From Hygrocybe punicea (Eukaryota; Basidiomycota; Agaricomycetes; Agaricales; Hygrophoraceae), in NCBI GenBank assembly GCA_963556145.1, contig OY744465.1, positions 5,704,001 through 5,768,000 of the forward strand: 64,000 nucleotides of DNA. The letters are read 5' to 3'. The notes beneath the pieces were generated by a model. That model saw nothing but the letters and a program-made list of their open reading frames with translations, made no database searches and was not told where the DNA came from. Positions 23,440 to 33,936 of the stretch are shown here, piece after piece (the stretch's first letter is position 1; the number at the start of each line of letters is the position of its first letter). Position numbers and translations under genes: made by a program.

Positions 23440-24902
23440 TAGTGTTGCCATGGCTCGGCTCCAAAGCCACTAGCCGTTAAGCCAAGCCGAAATTTAGCTG
23501 AGCCAAGCCGCTGGATCGGCTAACAGCTTGGCAGGCTCGGCTAACGGGGTGAAGTTCAGGAACCAACACCACCTTGGAGGGACCTTGCGAAAGCCAGGCC
23601 CGTGTTGTGGCCAGGTGTTACCAAGTACCTCGCGAGCGCCAGGCCCACATCCATTGATGTGGCCAGCCGGCCTTGCGAGGTAAGACGCACCGGGTACTTC
23701 ACGAGGGCCACTGGATGTCAGTTGCTGTGGAGGCCTTGCGAGGGTCCTGGCAATGTCAATTCGGGTGCATCACATATCGGGTAAGGCAGAGTGGCCACTG
23801 CCTTACCCATGGAACCCATATCCATAACGGTTCTTGGGCAACCCGACCATTTCGGCATGGCTTCATGCCCAAACCGCGGGTGGGGCCCAGCGGTTTTGCC
23901 ACCGATTTCTTTACCTTGCGAGGGAGACCGGCCGCATCAATTGACATGGGCCTGGCCCTCACAAGGTATTTTTTGACTTCCTACCTTGTGAAGGTGACCG
24001 GCCACGTCAATTGACTGGGCCTGGCCCCTCACGAGGTATTTTTTGACTTCCTCACCTCGCGAGGGTGGCCATCCATGTCAATTGACATGGGCCTAGCCCT
24101 CGCGAGGTGTTTGATGGAGGTCTTGCATTTTCGCGAGGCCATCCACATGGCCCTCGCAAGGTACTTGTGCCAGTTCCAGTGCCAGTGCCGGTACTGGTGC
24201 TGGTGCTGGTGCTGGCGCTAACGCAGGTTCCGGTGCCAATGCTGGTACTGGCGCTGGTGCTTTGTTACCCTCATCGCTGTCACCTCGAAAGCACAAGATG
24301 CACGTCATTTGACGCACACCTGTGTTCGCGAGGTAATGGAGGAGGGGTCACTGAGGGCGGGGTTGAGTGGAATGAGTGAAATATATGTTGAAGAAAAAGA
24401 AAACATATGTGGGTCGGAGTGTGGGTGCACCACACCTCTGACCTTGTTCGCCGTCTCCCTAGCGCCTTGGTCACCATCGTAATGGCCATTGTTGTTGTTG
24501 TTGTGGCCATGGTCATGGTCATGGTAGTCGCGGTCGCGGTTGTGGTTGTGGTCGTCGCACTAGTTTACGTTGTCAGTGTGGCCAGCCACCCCTCACATTG
24601 TAAGGAATGTAAAGCTCGTGCTCACCTCTTGTTCACCTTGCGTAGACTGTCCCGACGTCAATTGACGTTGCGATGTTCATATGCGAGGTGTTTGGGACCT
24701 ATTGCTGCCCCGACACATGATTGCAGCCAGCGCTGGTAGTAACTACCTTTTTAGGACGTAAGCCGCGGCTGAGCTGGAGCTGAGCCAAAGCCAAGCCAAA
24801 GCTGTTCCTGAGCAATGGCTCAGCTTAGCTCGGCTAGCCAAACAAGGACAAGCCGGTGATAGCCAAGCCGGAGCCAAGCTGAGCTGAGCCATGGCAACAC
24901 TA
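23440..24902. mobile_element. Non-autonomous hAT-like element with perfect 8 bp TSD
   Basis: Ends TAGTGTTGCCATGGCTCGGCT and its inverted partner (one mismatch) are flanked by atgtgacc on both sides (23432-23439 and 24903-24910). The length is 1463 bp. No transposase is present; the interior holds AGCCGAGCC-type subterminal repeats, the palindromic module described separately, and GT-rich simple sequence (24160-24260, 24480-24560). The fragment at 1-118 is from the same family. The element could be moved only by a hAT transposase supplied in trans. Confidence 0.95.
23630..24690. repeat. Cluster of palindromic CCTCGCGAGG / GTCAATTGAC modules
   Basis: Eight or so copies of a module of about 50-60 bp: a CCTCGCGAGG-like box, roughly 8 bp, a CACGTCAATTGACGTG-like palindrome, GGGCCTGGCC, and another CCTCGCGAGG-like box. 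Clear copies lie at about 23918-23970, 23985-24040 and 24055-24115; weaker ones at 23631-23685, 23700-23765, 24125-24165, 24290-24335 and 24635-24695. Cores vary mostly by transitions. Related modules occur at 33180-33265, 44461-44522, 55044-55105, 56826-56880 and 60830-60945. Confidence 0.9.
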
Positions 24903-24910
24903 ATGTGACC

Positions 24911-25125
24911 TGACCAAAATTCTCCAATCTATCATTGTGGCAAATGCCGGATTTGGTTGTGTTTGCATGCCGTGCGCATTGCCAATTTGATGCAGCTTCA
25001 ATAACCCCACTTCTGGCAGTGGCACCACAGTAGCATTAGTAGTATAGATAGTTTATTTCATTGAATAAAACATGACACACTCTCATATGTATCCACAGAG
25101 AAGAGCTGAAGAGTGAACTGTGATT
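24911..25125. other. Spacer, nothing recognised
   Basis: Contains the remainder of the pre-insertion target sequence after the hAT-like element; no reading frame or repeat seen. Confidence 0.5.
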
Positions 25126-25680
25126 TTACTTATGACAGTGCATTACAGTAAATAAGAATTCTGAAGGACTCGGATATGCCGTGCAAAGCAATGGCCCTCT
25201 GGCACAAGTACTAGTGGACATGTTGACCAGGATACATTGACCAAACGCTGCCAATGCTACATCATCCAATCCTCCATAAACACTGGCCCTGCGTTCTCTG
25301 CCCACCAGTTCCAGATCTTGGCGCCGCTGGGATTGGGAGAGATCTTTTGGAGATGGGTCGAGATCTTTGATCTCAGCATCGTGCAACAATTGCTTGACCA
25401 TATTCACATTTCACTCCACTCTGAGTCAGTTTTGTCCTCGCACAATTGTCCAAAATCGATGATGCGCAAGGAGGAGAAGATAGTATTATCTGCACAGAGA
25501 TCACTGTGTATCATGTCATAGAATGCGAACAGGTGATCAGAGAGCATGCCATTTAGTCTTGCAAGCCGACTATGAGGTTGGATGGAGATGTCTGGGTCAG
25601 AGTGTCAAATTTACCTGCAGTGCTCCTCCCTCAATAGTCTGGTGTATTTCGATACAGTGGGTGTAGATAAGACTTATGTA
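25126..25680 (-). pseudogene. Protein-kinase-like C-terminal fragment
   Basis: The minus-strand frame reads MIHSDLCADNTIFSSLRIID then FGQLCEDKTDSEW, resembling a kinase catalytic loop (H.D....N) followed by the DFG position (IDFG). A probable intron (about 25615-25580) separates it from a short upstream exon (IEIHQTIEGGALQ). After the motif there is a charged region (SQSQRRQDLELVGRERR) and a stop at 25126. The kinase N-lobe is absent, so this is a fragment or a small kinase-like protein. It is divergent from the helicase gene starting at 25757, leaving about 80 bp between them. Confidence 0.5.
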
Positions 25681-25756
25681 ATGAGATAACTAGCGCACAA
25701 GTCCTCCATACTGCCCCCACCCCGAGTGCTTTTTTGTCCCTTCTGCCCCTCCGATC

Positions 25757-27828
25757 ATGAATTCTGAGGGTGGGACACCTTCTATCCTTCAGACAGAACG
25801 GTCTGCTGCCTTTCTTGCTCAAAAATACGATTCGGAAGTGACACGAAACGCCATTGTCAACAAATTCACGCAAGCTTGCCCCGGAAAAAATCCCCATGAA
25901 TGGCAGATAGACGTAACGGAGGCAATATTACTCGGACTTGACTGTATTGTGATCGCAGGAACAGGCACTGGCAAAACGATGCCATTTGTCATGCCCCTAC
26001 TTCTGGACAAGACCAAAACCAAAAAGGTCTTGATTATATCTCCTTTAAATGAGCTGGAGGTGGAACAAGTAAGTTGAATCCTCCCCGGTGTGTTAGCTTG
26101 TAACAATCATACCCAGGCTCAAAAATTCTGGGAAATGGGCCTTACTGCAATGGCTGTCAATGCTGACAATTATAATATTCAACTTCACAAGGTACGTGCT
26201 AATCTGGTGTTCCTTTTCTAGTGTTTACCCTCAACCAGAACCACCAATTTCAAGTTCTTATCACGTCTCCAGAGATGTGTCTTGAACACCCAAAATTCTC
26301 TCCGCTCCTTCGATCGCCCGATTTCACAAAGGACTTCCTCAGCTCAGTCTTTGATGAATCTCATTGTATTTCCCACTGGGGCGACAAGTTCCACAAGAAA
26401 TTCTCCGAGCTTGGCAAGCTACAATCACTTTTCCCAGCCTCAGTGCCTTTCCTGGCTGCATCAGCAACTTTACCCCTTCACATTCTCTCCGATATTCAAT
26501 ACACTCTCAATTTCAACATGAAATGCACAGTCTTTATCAACTTGGGCAACAACTGGCCCAACATCACACCCATTGTTTGTCGGATGCATGGTGCTGCAAC
26601 AGACCTTGATGCTCTCAAGTTCACAGTTGACAAACCACTTGCTGGTGCTTCTTTCATCCGCACAATCATCTTTATCAATACTTGTGAACTTGCCCACAAG
26701 ACTTCAAAGTATCTGAAGAGTCTATTACCTCCTGAGCTTACAATGATGGTTGATTTTATGCATGCTGGACGTTCAAATCGTGCAAAATGCAAGGTGATGG
26801 GGGACTTGAGAGAGGGACAATCATCTATCCTATGCGCAACTGAGGCTGCCAGCATGGTATATGTTGTGCTTGATGTCTTAATATCACTGACATCATTTTC
26901 GTAGGGTATGGATATACCAGATGTTGCCTGTGTTGTAGGATTTATGGTCCTGTCATCGCTCTCAGTATGGGTCCAGTGTTATGGCCAAGTTGGACGAGAC
27001 GGCAATCCAGGACAGGCAATTCTACTAGTCAAGTCATCGGTCTGCCAACTTCATAAAGAACATAGAAAGCAGAGCGACACCAGGCAGGATGAAGAAGATG
27101 CGGAGGACCAAGAAGGATCTGCAGACACAAACGCCTATAGTGTTGATGCCTGGTATATCAAGAAGGTCAAAGGCGGCATGCGTAAATGGATTGAGGTCCT
27201 GGTTGCCGATGGATGTCGCTGCGCTGTTGAGAAGAAGTATTTTGGAAATCCTGAGGGCGGCAGGCCACTGACTGTGCCATGTTGCGATCAATGCATTCTT
27301 CAAAAGGCCCAAGAGAACCTGGATGGGCTATCTCCTCAAGAGCAAGCAATCCACATCCTCATCTGCTGGATAGACTCGAGAACTGTGCCTCTAGCCCAAT
27401 CAATTTAAGATGAGGATATACAGATGGCTGGAGATGCATCTGATGATGAAGAACAACCCTCTGTGCCTCAGCCTATGCAACTGGCCACTAAACAGCAAGG
27501 CCGCTTAGGTCCCTGCCATGCCGAACACCTAGAACACTGCCATGACATGCTCACCCAATGGCGGGATGAAATCTGGGTTCGGGACTTCCACGACTGTACC
27601 TTTGATGTAGAAAGCATCATGCCTGACGCCATTCTAACCAAGCTTGCAAGTCGAGCCCATCTCAAAATGTTAGCTGATATCAAAGAGGAACTTGGAGAGT
27701 GGATTTGGTTGGATGAATATGCTGATGATGTTCTTCAGGTACTAGCTCCCATTGACATGGCATGGAACGAAGAGAACGAGAGGCAGGAAGGCAAAGAAGG
27801 CGAGGCTCACCAAAGAAAACCAGCATAA
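25757..27828 (+). CDS. RecQ-like DEXH helicase, transposon-type
   Basis: Starts at 25757 (MNSEGGTPSIL). Motif I is IAGTGTGKTMPF, motif II FDESHCISHWGDKF (RecQ normally has DEAHCISQWG), motif III LAASATLP, and motif VI is reduced to QCYGQVGRDG. Short introns lie at 26069-26116, near 26192-26221 and near 26857-26904. The C-terminal region has a Cys cluster (GCRCAVEKKYF..VPCCDQC) like a zinc-binding tail. An in-frame TAA at 27406 separates this from a further 130-residue frame (27424-27828), so the gene either ends there or is broken. Such RecQ-like genes are abundant in Agaricomycete repeats; a role in unwinding DNA is expected, but this copy may be decaying. Confidence 0.8.
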
Positions 27829-28032
27829 GCGATACGAGGAACGACTTACATGATCTCGAGCAGCAATGGCAGAGCGGAGAGTCCTAGCAGCATGGCTTCT
27901 TAACACTGTCCCCTCTGGGTTGCCGATGCCAGCTCCTTGTTACTTTCCATATAATCCATACCCTCAGTACTCTCAAGAATATTGTCTGGCTTAGAAAACA
28001 TTGTTATATTTTGTACACAACATTCGATACCT

Positions 28033-30747
28033 TCAGTACACAGTCCAATCCTCTTCAGTTGACCATTCCATTACTTGGTTCAAACTCCAGTTGTTGATTA
28101 CTTTGCGAAGTCTTGTTGCGACAGAACCTAGTCCTTCTATATCCGAGAACTTCTCTTTTTCATCAACTTTTTGTCCGGATTTGTAGACGTGCACGTTGGA
28201 GGCATTGTAGGATTCTTGTAAGCACCGTATATCTTGTTCCTTGTCCAGTGATGAATGTGATTTACCACGATGGAAGTGGTTAATTTCATTCTCGATGTGA
28301 TCTTTGACTTTGCATTGACAGGGTATTGAAGCTGAGATTTTGCCGATGTACTCCCATGCAGCATAGGGACCCAAAGATGAAAATGTGTACTATGATATTG
28401 AATAAGTACACAAAAGAAGAACAACAATAAGGTATACCTTGATATCTCTAACATTGTGTTCTTGCAGAAGGTCAATGGGTAGGAAGTGGTTCTTTTTACC
28501 TGTAGTATTGGCCAACCAGCAATACTGAACTATGTAAGACCTGAAGTAGAGACATCAGCAGAGGAAGAACATGGAAAAGGAGCACACTTTAGGTCATCTG
28601 GCCACTTGCACTGTAAACCCTGGATCAATTTGAGCACCTCTATCATATAATTCTTGTTTTTTCCACTGGCAAAATGGAACAGAAGGCGTGGAAGGATGTC
28701 TTGCATGTGACCAACATCCCCGGTTGTCATTGCATCATTGAGTTCCATGTAGTTCAGCATGTCACAGAGAAACTGAGTTGTTTGAAATAGTAAATCGTCT
28801 GACAATCGCAAGTTCTTGGCAGCCATGGTCCATAAGGCGGTCTTCGAGGCATAGTTATTCACAATCTGGTTGGCCATGTCATATAGTTCCTGTGCGCTAT
28901 GCTTCCATAGGTCCTTGAGTTCGTTTACCTTACCAACTTTACACCAGATATCCCGGAAGTGAGCCTCGGCTATGTGTAAGAGGCCGTCCTGAAAATGATA
29001 ATGAAAGTCACCCTGTACACTTGGGGCATTGAGTCCTTTTCGCTTCAGTAGATCAAAGGCATGTTGCAGCCTGAACCCGTCCTGAGAACTGTAGTATTGA
29101 GCATGCAACAAGTGTTCGAAGGCGACTTGTGCATGGAACCACCCAAAGACAGTTTTGATGAAGCTCAGCCATTCAAAAGAGTTCAAGTCCATACTTTGAA
29201 ACTTTTGTAGACCGCAAATCCATGCAACTGTAAGCTGGTCGCCTACCCAGACTAGAACCCACTTCGTGCCAAGTTCCTTGAGTTGTTCTTCAGAAGTGAA
29301 GCCCAGCTGTCGCCACCATTCTTCAAGAACTTGATCGTTTCCCTTGTAGGAAGCCTCTTCAATGTGAACAGTTTTCAGCATATACTGTGTTGTTGTGTGT
29401 TCTCAGCCAATGGGGAGTTCGTGATGTGGAGGGGGGGGGCTTGAGATGGTCATCGTCTTTGTGGGTATATGTCATGAGATCAAAGTCCGGCAAGCTGAGC
29501 AAGTAAGATAAGACGCAAAAGATTGCTTGTTGCCAGAGTCAGGGAGCAGTGTCTCATTCTAGCTTAAGGATATCTTTGTAGCTGATCGGATTCTTGGTGC
29601 CCAGTTCCTGTTGAAGTTGAAAGGTCTGGTAGTCTGGTCGTACATGAGTAGCGGCTGGATCCTTGATGACAATAATTGTAGCTGCCGTCCCACTATCAAA
29701 ATGGCTTTGATTGTTCAGCCTTTGCTCATAGACTTTGAATGGTAAGTTGATGTTGTTGTGGGTTCCAAGCCAGCAGTATTTGCGGGTGTCAGCAATCAGT
29801 TCCTCTCGGACTCGTGCTGAAAGCTGTTCAATAGCATTGTAGGCCCATTTCTGGCTCATGGTGATGCCCAAAGCATGTAGAGTGTCAAATGCTTTCGCAG
29901 CAAGACCACAGCTCTTGAAGTAGATGGTTAGAAGCTTTGGGATTTTGTTGCGATGATGAGACTGAGAAAGTGAACTCATAGAAATCATAGTAAGGACAAC
30001 CTAGTGCAGTACATGCATTTAGCCATTGGATAGACAAGTCTGAGAGCTTACAGAATCCGGAGTTTTCATTACATTGCGTTGCCCTTGCTTTTGTGTGTAG
30101 GCAGCATGGTGGAAGAGTTTCCAAGTAGTCGGTGCCATTTCCCAGACGTCTGAGATGGTTTGATTCCAGTGAATAGACAGAAGGGCCTCCTCAGATAGCT
30201 CTTCTTGTGGCAGAGACATCAGATCCTTGAGCATTAGAAATTCATCGTCAATTGTGTCGCAGATTGTGTCAAGTGCCCAGTCAGTCATAGCCTTCCCGGC
30301 TGCCTTAGTTCAAATACCCAGACCATGAGCACGAGGGGGCCAATGCCAGTTCTTCAAGATGACCAGCAATTCATCACTGACCATCAGAGCTGTCCGAGCG
30401 AACCGGGCCTTGGGATTCTTGATCAAATCCTTGTCATTCCAGCTGAGAGCGAAGAGAAACAATGGTAGATTCAAGGACTGAGCTTCCATGCATTCCAGAA
30501 CTGCAAGGACACGCTGGGAGATGTCAAGAGACCCATCCGATTTATTTTGATAGTACTTCGTTTGGCACCAATGCGGATCAGGGATCGACTGGCTTTGGGG
30601 CCTTCGAATCCCTTCCAGGGGAGTGGAACCTTCCTGATTAGACATTGATGGGTCGGTTTCGGGGTTGCGAGAGCTTGTCAGCCAGGCATGAAACCAAAAC
30701 GAAGGGAGGACGAGGAGGTAGGATAACAGTAATATCTTCCCGATCAT
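28033..30747 (-). pseudogene. DUF6589-family protein, broken
   Basis: The gene reads from 30747 with a hydrophobic N-terminus (ILLLSYLLVLPSFWFHAW). Conserved blocks follow: NPKARFARTALMVSDELLVI, SEEALLSIHWNQTI, HHRNKIPKLLTIYFKSCGLA near 29950, FDSGTAATIIVIK near 29690, the central WVGDQLTV near 29240, and HLLHAQYYS near 29095. A TGA at 30310-30312 sits where Arg is usual (GI-stop-TKAAGKAM). Further stops and frame changes occur 3' (28375-28033). DUF6589 proteins are numerous and uncharacterised in basidiomycetes. The gene converges on the helicase gene with about 200 bp between them; a shared element is possible but unproved. Confidence 0.8.
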
Positions 30748-31029
30748 GACTTAGCATAATCTATAATTTACTTATCTACACCTGCTGTGACGTACTACAC
30801 CAGACATTCTTAGTCGCGACATGTCAAAATATTTGACACTCCGATTGGTTACTTCCATGCTTAGAAATGAATGTCTGGGTACGAGACTACGTGCCATTCA
30901 GATTTTTTGAAAATGATCTGTAGAAAATGTGTATTGCCCTAAAGTCATGCATTTGTCACACCTCCCTCAAAGCCTAGTTGGGCATGAAAGTCGTCTACCT
31001 TATCATTATTCCTTCCTGTGTGACTGACA
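30748..31029. other. Spacer with CCAGACATTC inverted repeats
   Basis: CCAGACATTC at about 30800 and its inverse GAATGTCTGG at about 30870 form a short inverted repeat with a GTCGCGAC palindrome (30813-30820) beside the left arm. These may be element ends near the DUF6589 gene start; no gene. Confidence 0.4.
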
Positions 31030-31386
31030 ATGCCAGCACCCATTTTCAGTGTATCTGGAAGGGATGGTTCAGCAGGTACCACAGGATATGACTATGGGCG
31101 TTCGACGGCGCAGGTTGGACACCATGACATGTCAGGTGGCCATGGCGGTGATGGAGAACACGGAATACCTAGCGGCACCATCATCACTTTACAAATCTCA
31201 TCACTCGAGACCACTGCATGTCTACCACACAATGTGGTTTTGCCTGAACCAATTGATACAGATGTGATGATCGAGTGCAAGCTGGTCTACCCCAGTGGAG
31301 AGTTGAAGCAAGTTGACACCATTCTGAGTGTTCATCAGGAAAAACCCCCATTCCTAATTATGTATAATAAGATATTACAGAAATAA
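31030..31386 (+). pseudogene. N-terminal fragment of a glycine-rich hypothetical protein
   Basis: Starts at 31030 (MPAPIFSVSGRDGSAGTTGYDYG) with Gly/Asp/His-rich sequence for about 50 residues. A beta-like region follows (TIITLQISSLETTACLPHNV, then LPEPIDTDVMIECKLV). The frame stops at 31384 just before AT-rich and G-rich repeat sequence, so the 3' part of the gene appears to be missing. Not recognised as a named family. Confidence 0.4.
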
Positions 31387-31499
31387 TTTGATCTTACACA
31401 ACTTATTGCAGGTTATACAGGTTATTTAGATCTAATAGTGAGGTTATTTGGGACAAATACTTATACCAATTTTTCTGGTTTGGATCTGAAACATTTCAA

Positions 31500-32395
31500 G
31501 AAGACTGTGGATATGATGGGGATGGGAATGGACAGGGAGAGAGAGAGGGGGGAATGGGATTGGGGATAGGGGATTGGGGATGGGGATGGGGATGGGGATG
31601 GGGATGGGGACAGTGGAATAGAGATGGGGCTGGAGATGGGGATAGGGAGAGAGGGGGGGAATGGAATTGGGGACAGGGGAATTGGATTGGGGTTGGGGAG
31701 AGGAGGATGGAGATGGAGATGAGGATGGGGACAGGGAGGGAGGGGGGCAATGGGATTTGGGATTTGGGATTGGGGATGGAGATGGGGAGAGGGGGGATGG
31801 AGATGGAGATGGAGATGAGGATGGGGAGAGGGGAGATGGGGATGGGGAGAGGGGGGATGGAGATGGAGATGGAGATGGAGATGAGGATGGGGATGGGGAG
31901 AGAGGGGGGCAATGGGATTAGGGACAGGGGATGGGGATGGGGAGAGGGGGGATGGGGATGGGGATGGGGAGAGGGGGGATGGGGATGGGGATGGGGAGAG
32001 GGGGGATGGGGATGGGGATGGAGAGAGGGGAGATTGGAGTAGAGAGAGATGGGGCTGCAGATGGGGATAGGGAGAGAGGGGCATGAATGGAAATGGGGAC
32101 AGGGGAATTGCGTTGGGGTTGGGGAGAGAAGGATGGGGATGGGAGAGGGAGAGGGAGAGGGGGTTGGGAAATGGGGAAAGGAGAATGGGAATGGGGAATG
32201 GAGGAATGGGAATGGAGACAGAGACATGAGATGGGGACTGTGGAATGGAAATTGGGACAGGGACATGAGGATGGGGAGCAGGGTTGGGGACATGTGAATT
32301 GAGCTGGGGACAGGTGAATGGGAATGGGGAGAGGAATGGGAAGAGCAAGAGGGATATATATATATATATGGGATGGGGAGAGTGAGAGTGGGGGG
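31500..32395 (+). repeat. GGGGAT / GGGGAGAGG minisatellite with G-runs
   Basis: Nearly 900 bp of purine-rich tandem repeats of GGGGAT, GGAGAT and GGGGAGAGGGGGGAT in higher-order blocks, closing with a short (AT)n run at 32351-32370. G-runs of 4-6 at close spacing make G-quadruplexes likely on the plus strand. Open frames on either strand (hundreds of Pro/Ser or Gly/Glu residues) are repeat artefacts. Confidence 0.95.
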
Positions 32396-32399
32396 ACTA

Positions 32400-33060
32400 A
32401 GAAAATTTCCAATGGTCTGTCTTCCATGTATCAGTAAATGTGCAACATTTTCTCTCACACACAATGTTCTGGGATGGTTTCATTGACTGGGTTGGACACC
32501 ACCGTTTTGAGCATTTGAGTCAAAATTTTAATAATTCCATGGCAGACCCATCAGATGTCTCCCATACTTTAAGAATAATTACTACCAATGTTGTATACTT
32601 TCATACTAGTTATTTATTCATCACTTTGCAAGATGCATTATTCATATCTAGATAGGTTATACACATAGTACTGTACCAATTTGGATTCACCTGTCACATG
32701 TCACACTAGCCCTCAGACTGACCTGACCTTGTCAATAATGGTTGTTGAACACATGCTTGAACAGTTATTCTAAAACTTTTTAGTTCAATGTAGTGGCCAG
32801 GTGCAATGCCCATACCAACACCAACACCAATGCCATCCAAACCATCATCCAACACAGTTACCACTGCCAACACAAATGGCAGTGGCAGCAACATGGAGGA
32901 TGGGGCAAGGCAGGGTGGGGCACTTTTCCCCACCCTCTATTTATTTTTTAAACCGTATTATTATTATTACTTCAATATCCAGAGTCATCAGGCTACCCAC
33001 ACCCTGCTGAATACTTACCGACCCATCAGCCAAAAAAAACAGGCCTGCCATCTAACCATA
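32400..33060. other. No gene seen
   Basis: AT-rich sequence and short Pro/Thr-coding low complexity (32806-32900). Nothing supportable. Confidence 0.5.
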
Positions 33061-33330
33061 CCTGCAATCATGAGTATGGATATTTCTCTGGTTGGGTACA
33101 GGTCCATGGGAAATACCTGAGGGTTACCTGTGCAGATCCCTACACTGGTATAGTGAGGCACATGGGTATCACCTGGCACTGGTGAGGCACCCAACTCCCT
33201 GTAACCTCATGAACATAGCCCCAATGTCAATTGATGCTCAGTTGCATGTTTGTGAGGTGTTAGCTGGGGGTGGGGACCTGGTCTCCCCTCCTTGGTGCTG
33301 GTGTTGCCTGTGACCTTGTGAACAGCATAC
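33060..33330. repeat. Diverged copy of the palindromic repeat module
   Basis: CCTCATGAAC..AATGTCAATTGATG..TGTGAGGTGTT (about 33205-33262) and a weaker ACCTTGTGAA..GATGTCAAG (about 33312-33340) match the module at 23918-24115. The flank GGGTACAGGTCCATGGGAAA resembles sequence beside other copies. Confidence 0.6.
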
Positions 33331-33850
33331 TGATGTCAAGCCTTTCCCTCTCCATGCACTACCTGAGGCAGAAGCTCATCTGTGCCCAGTTGGAGCTCTG
33401 GCTGAATGGTTAGCTGAGTCCCAGATTCAACAGGGCTATATCTTTCGCAAGATTGCATCAGGGGATTGTGTTGCAACTGCAAACCAGCCAATGGTTTGTC
33501 ACTATCTCTCTGCCTTATTCTCATAGAACAGATGAGTTGACAACAATGAGCAGGCCTCAGAACAGTTCCTTGAGCTGTTCAGGAACAACCTGATTGATAT
33601 TGGTATTGATCCTCATCCATATAGGACTCACTCATTCAGGTGTGGTGGTTGCCAATACTTGGCATCAGAATGTCAGTGGCTATTATGCCAGATTTGTGAC
33701 TGGGGAGGATGGAGCAGACTTCACAAACTTGACCATTGTCAAGTATCTGATCATGGAATTATGATCCAACACCTCCAAGAGAGGACTTTTTCAATCCAGC
33801 TCACCTTCCAGCTGTCAAATGCTATGCATGTGGCAGGTCCTGTAACTGTG
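33330..33850 (+). pseudogene. Crypton-type tyrosine recombinase remnant
   Basis: The plus-strand frame 33530-33740 encodes FLELFRNNLIDIGIDPHPYR then THSFRCGGCQYLASE and CDWGGW. This matches the C-terminal box of fungal Crypton tyrosine recombinases, where HxFR(R)GG supplies the His and Arg of the active site; the second Arg is Cys here. Continuing frames with two slips give FTNLTIVKYLI and then FFNPAHLPAVKCYACGRSCN. Upstream (33420-33530) a diverged part is still readable. Only the last third of a recombinase is left and it is inactive. Confidence 0.7.
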
Positions 33851-33936
33851 CTTAAACACTGTAAAGTCCTGCATTTTCTCATAACAATAAACATTACTGG
33901 AGCATGGCTAGATTACAGGAAGAGACTAGCTAGCTT

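Noticed and set aside
23673..24014. Open frames of 60-110 residues on both strands inside the hAT-like element
   Set aside because: They run through the palindromic modules, differ between strands without motif, and the element family is non-autonomous.
31461..32464. Frames of about 300 residues rich in Pro, Ser, His or Gly, Glu
   Set aside because: Repeat artefacts of the GGGGAT minisatellite.
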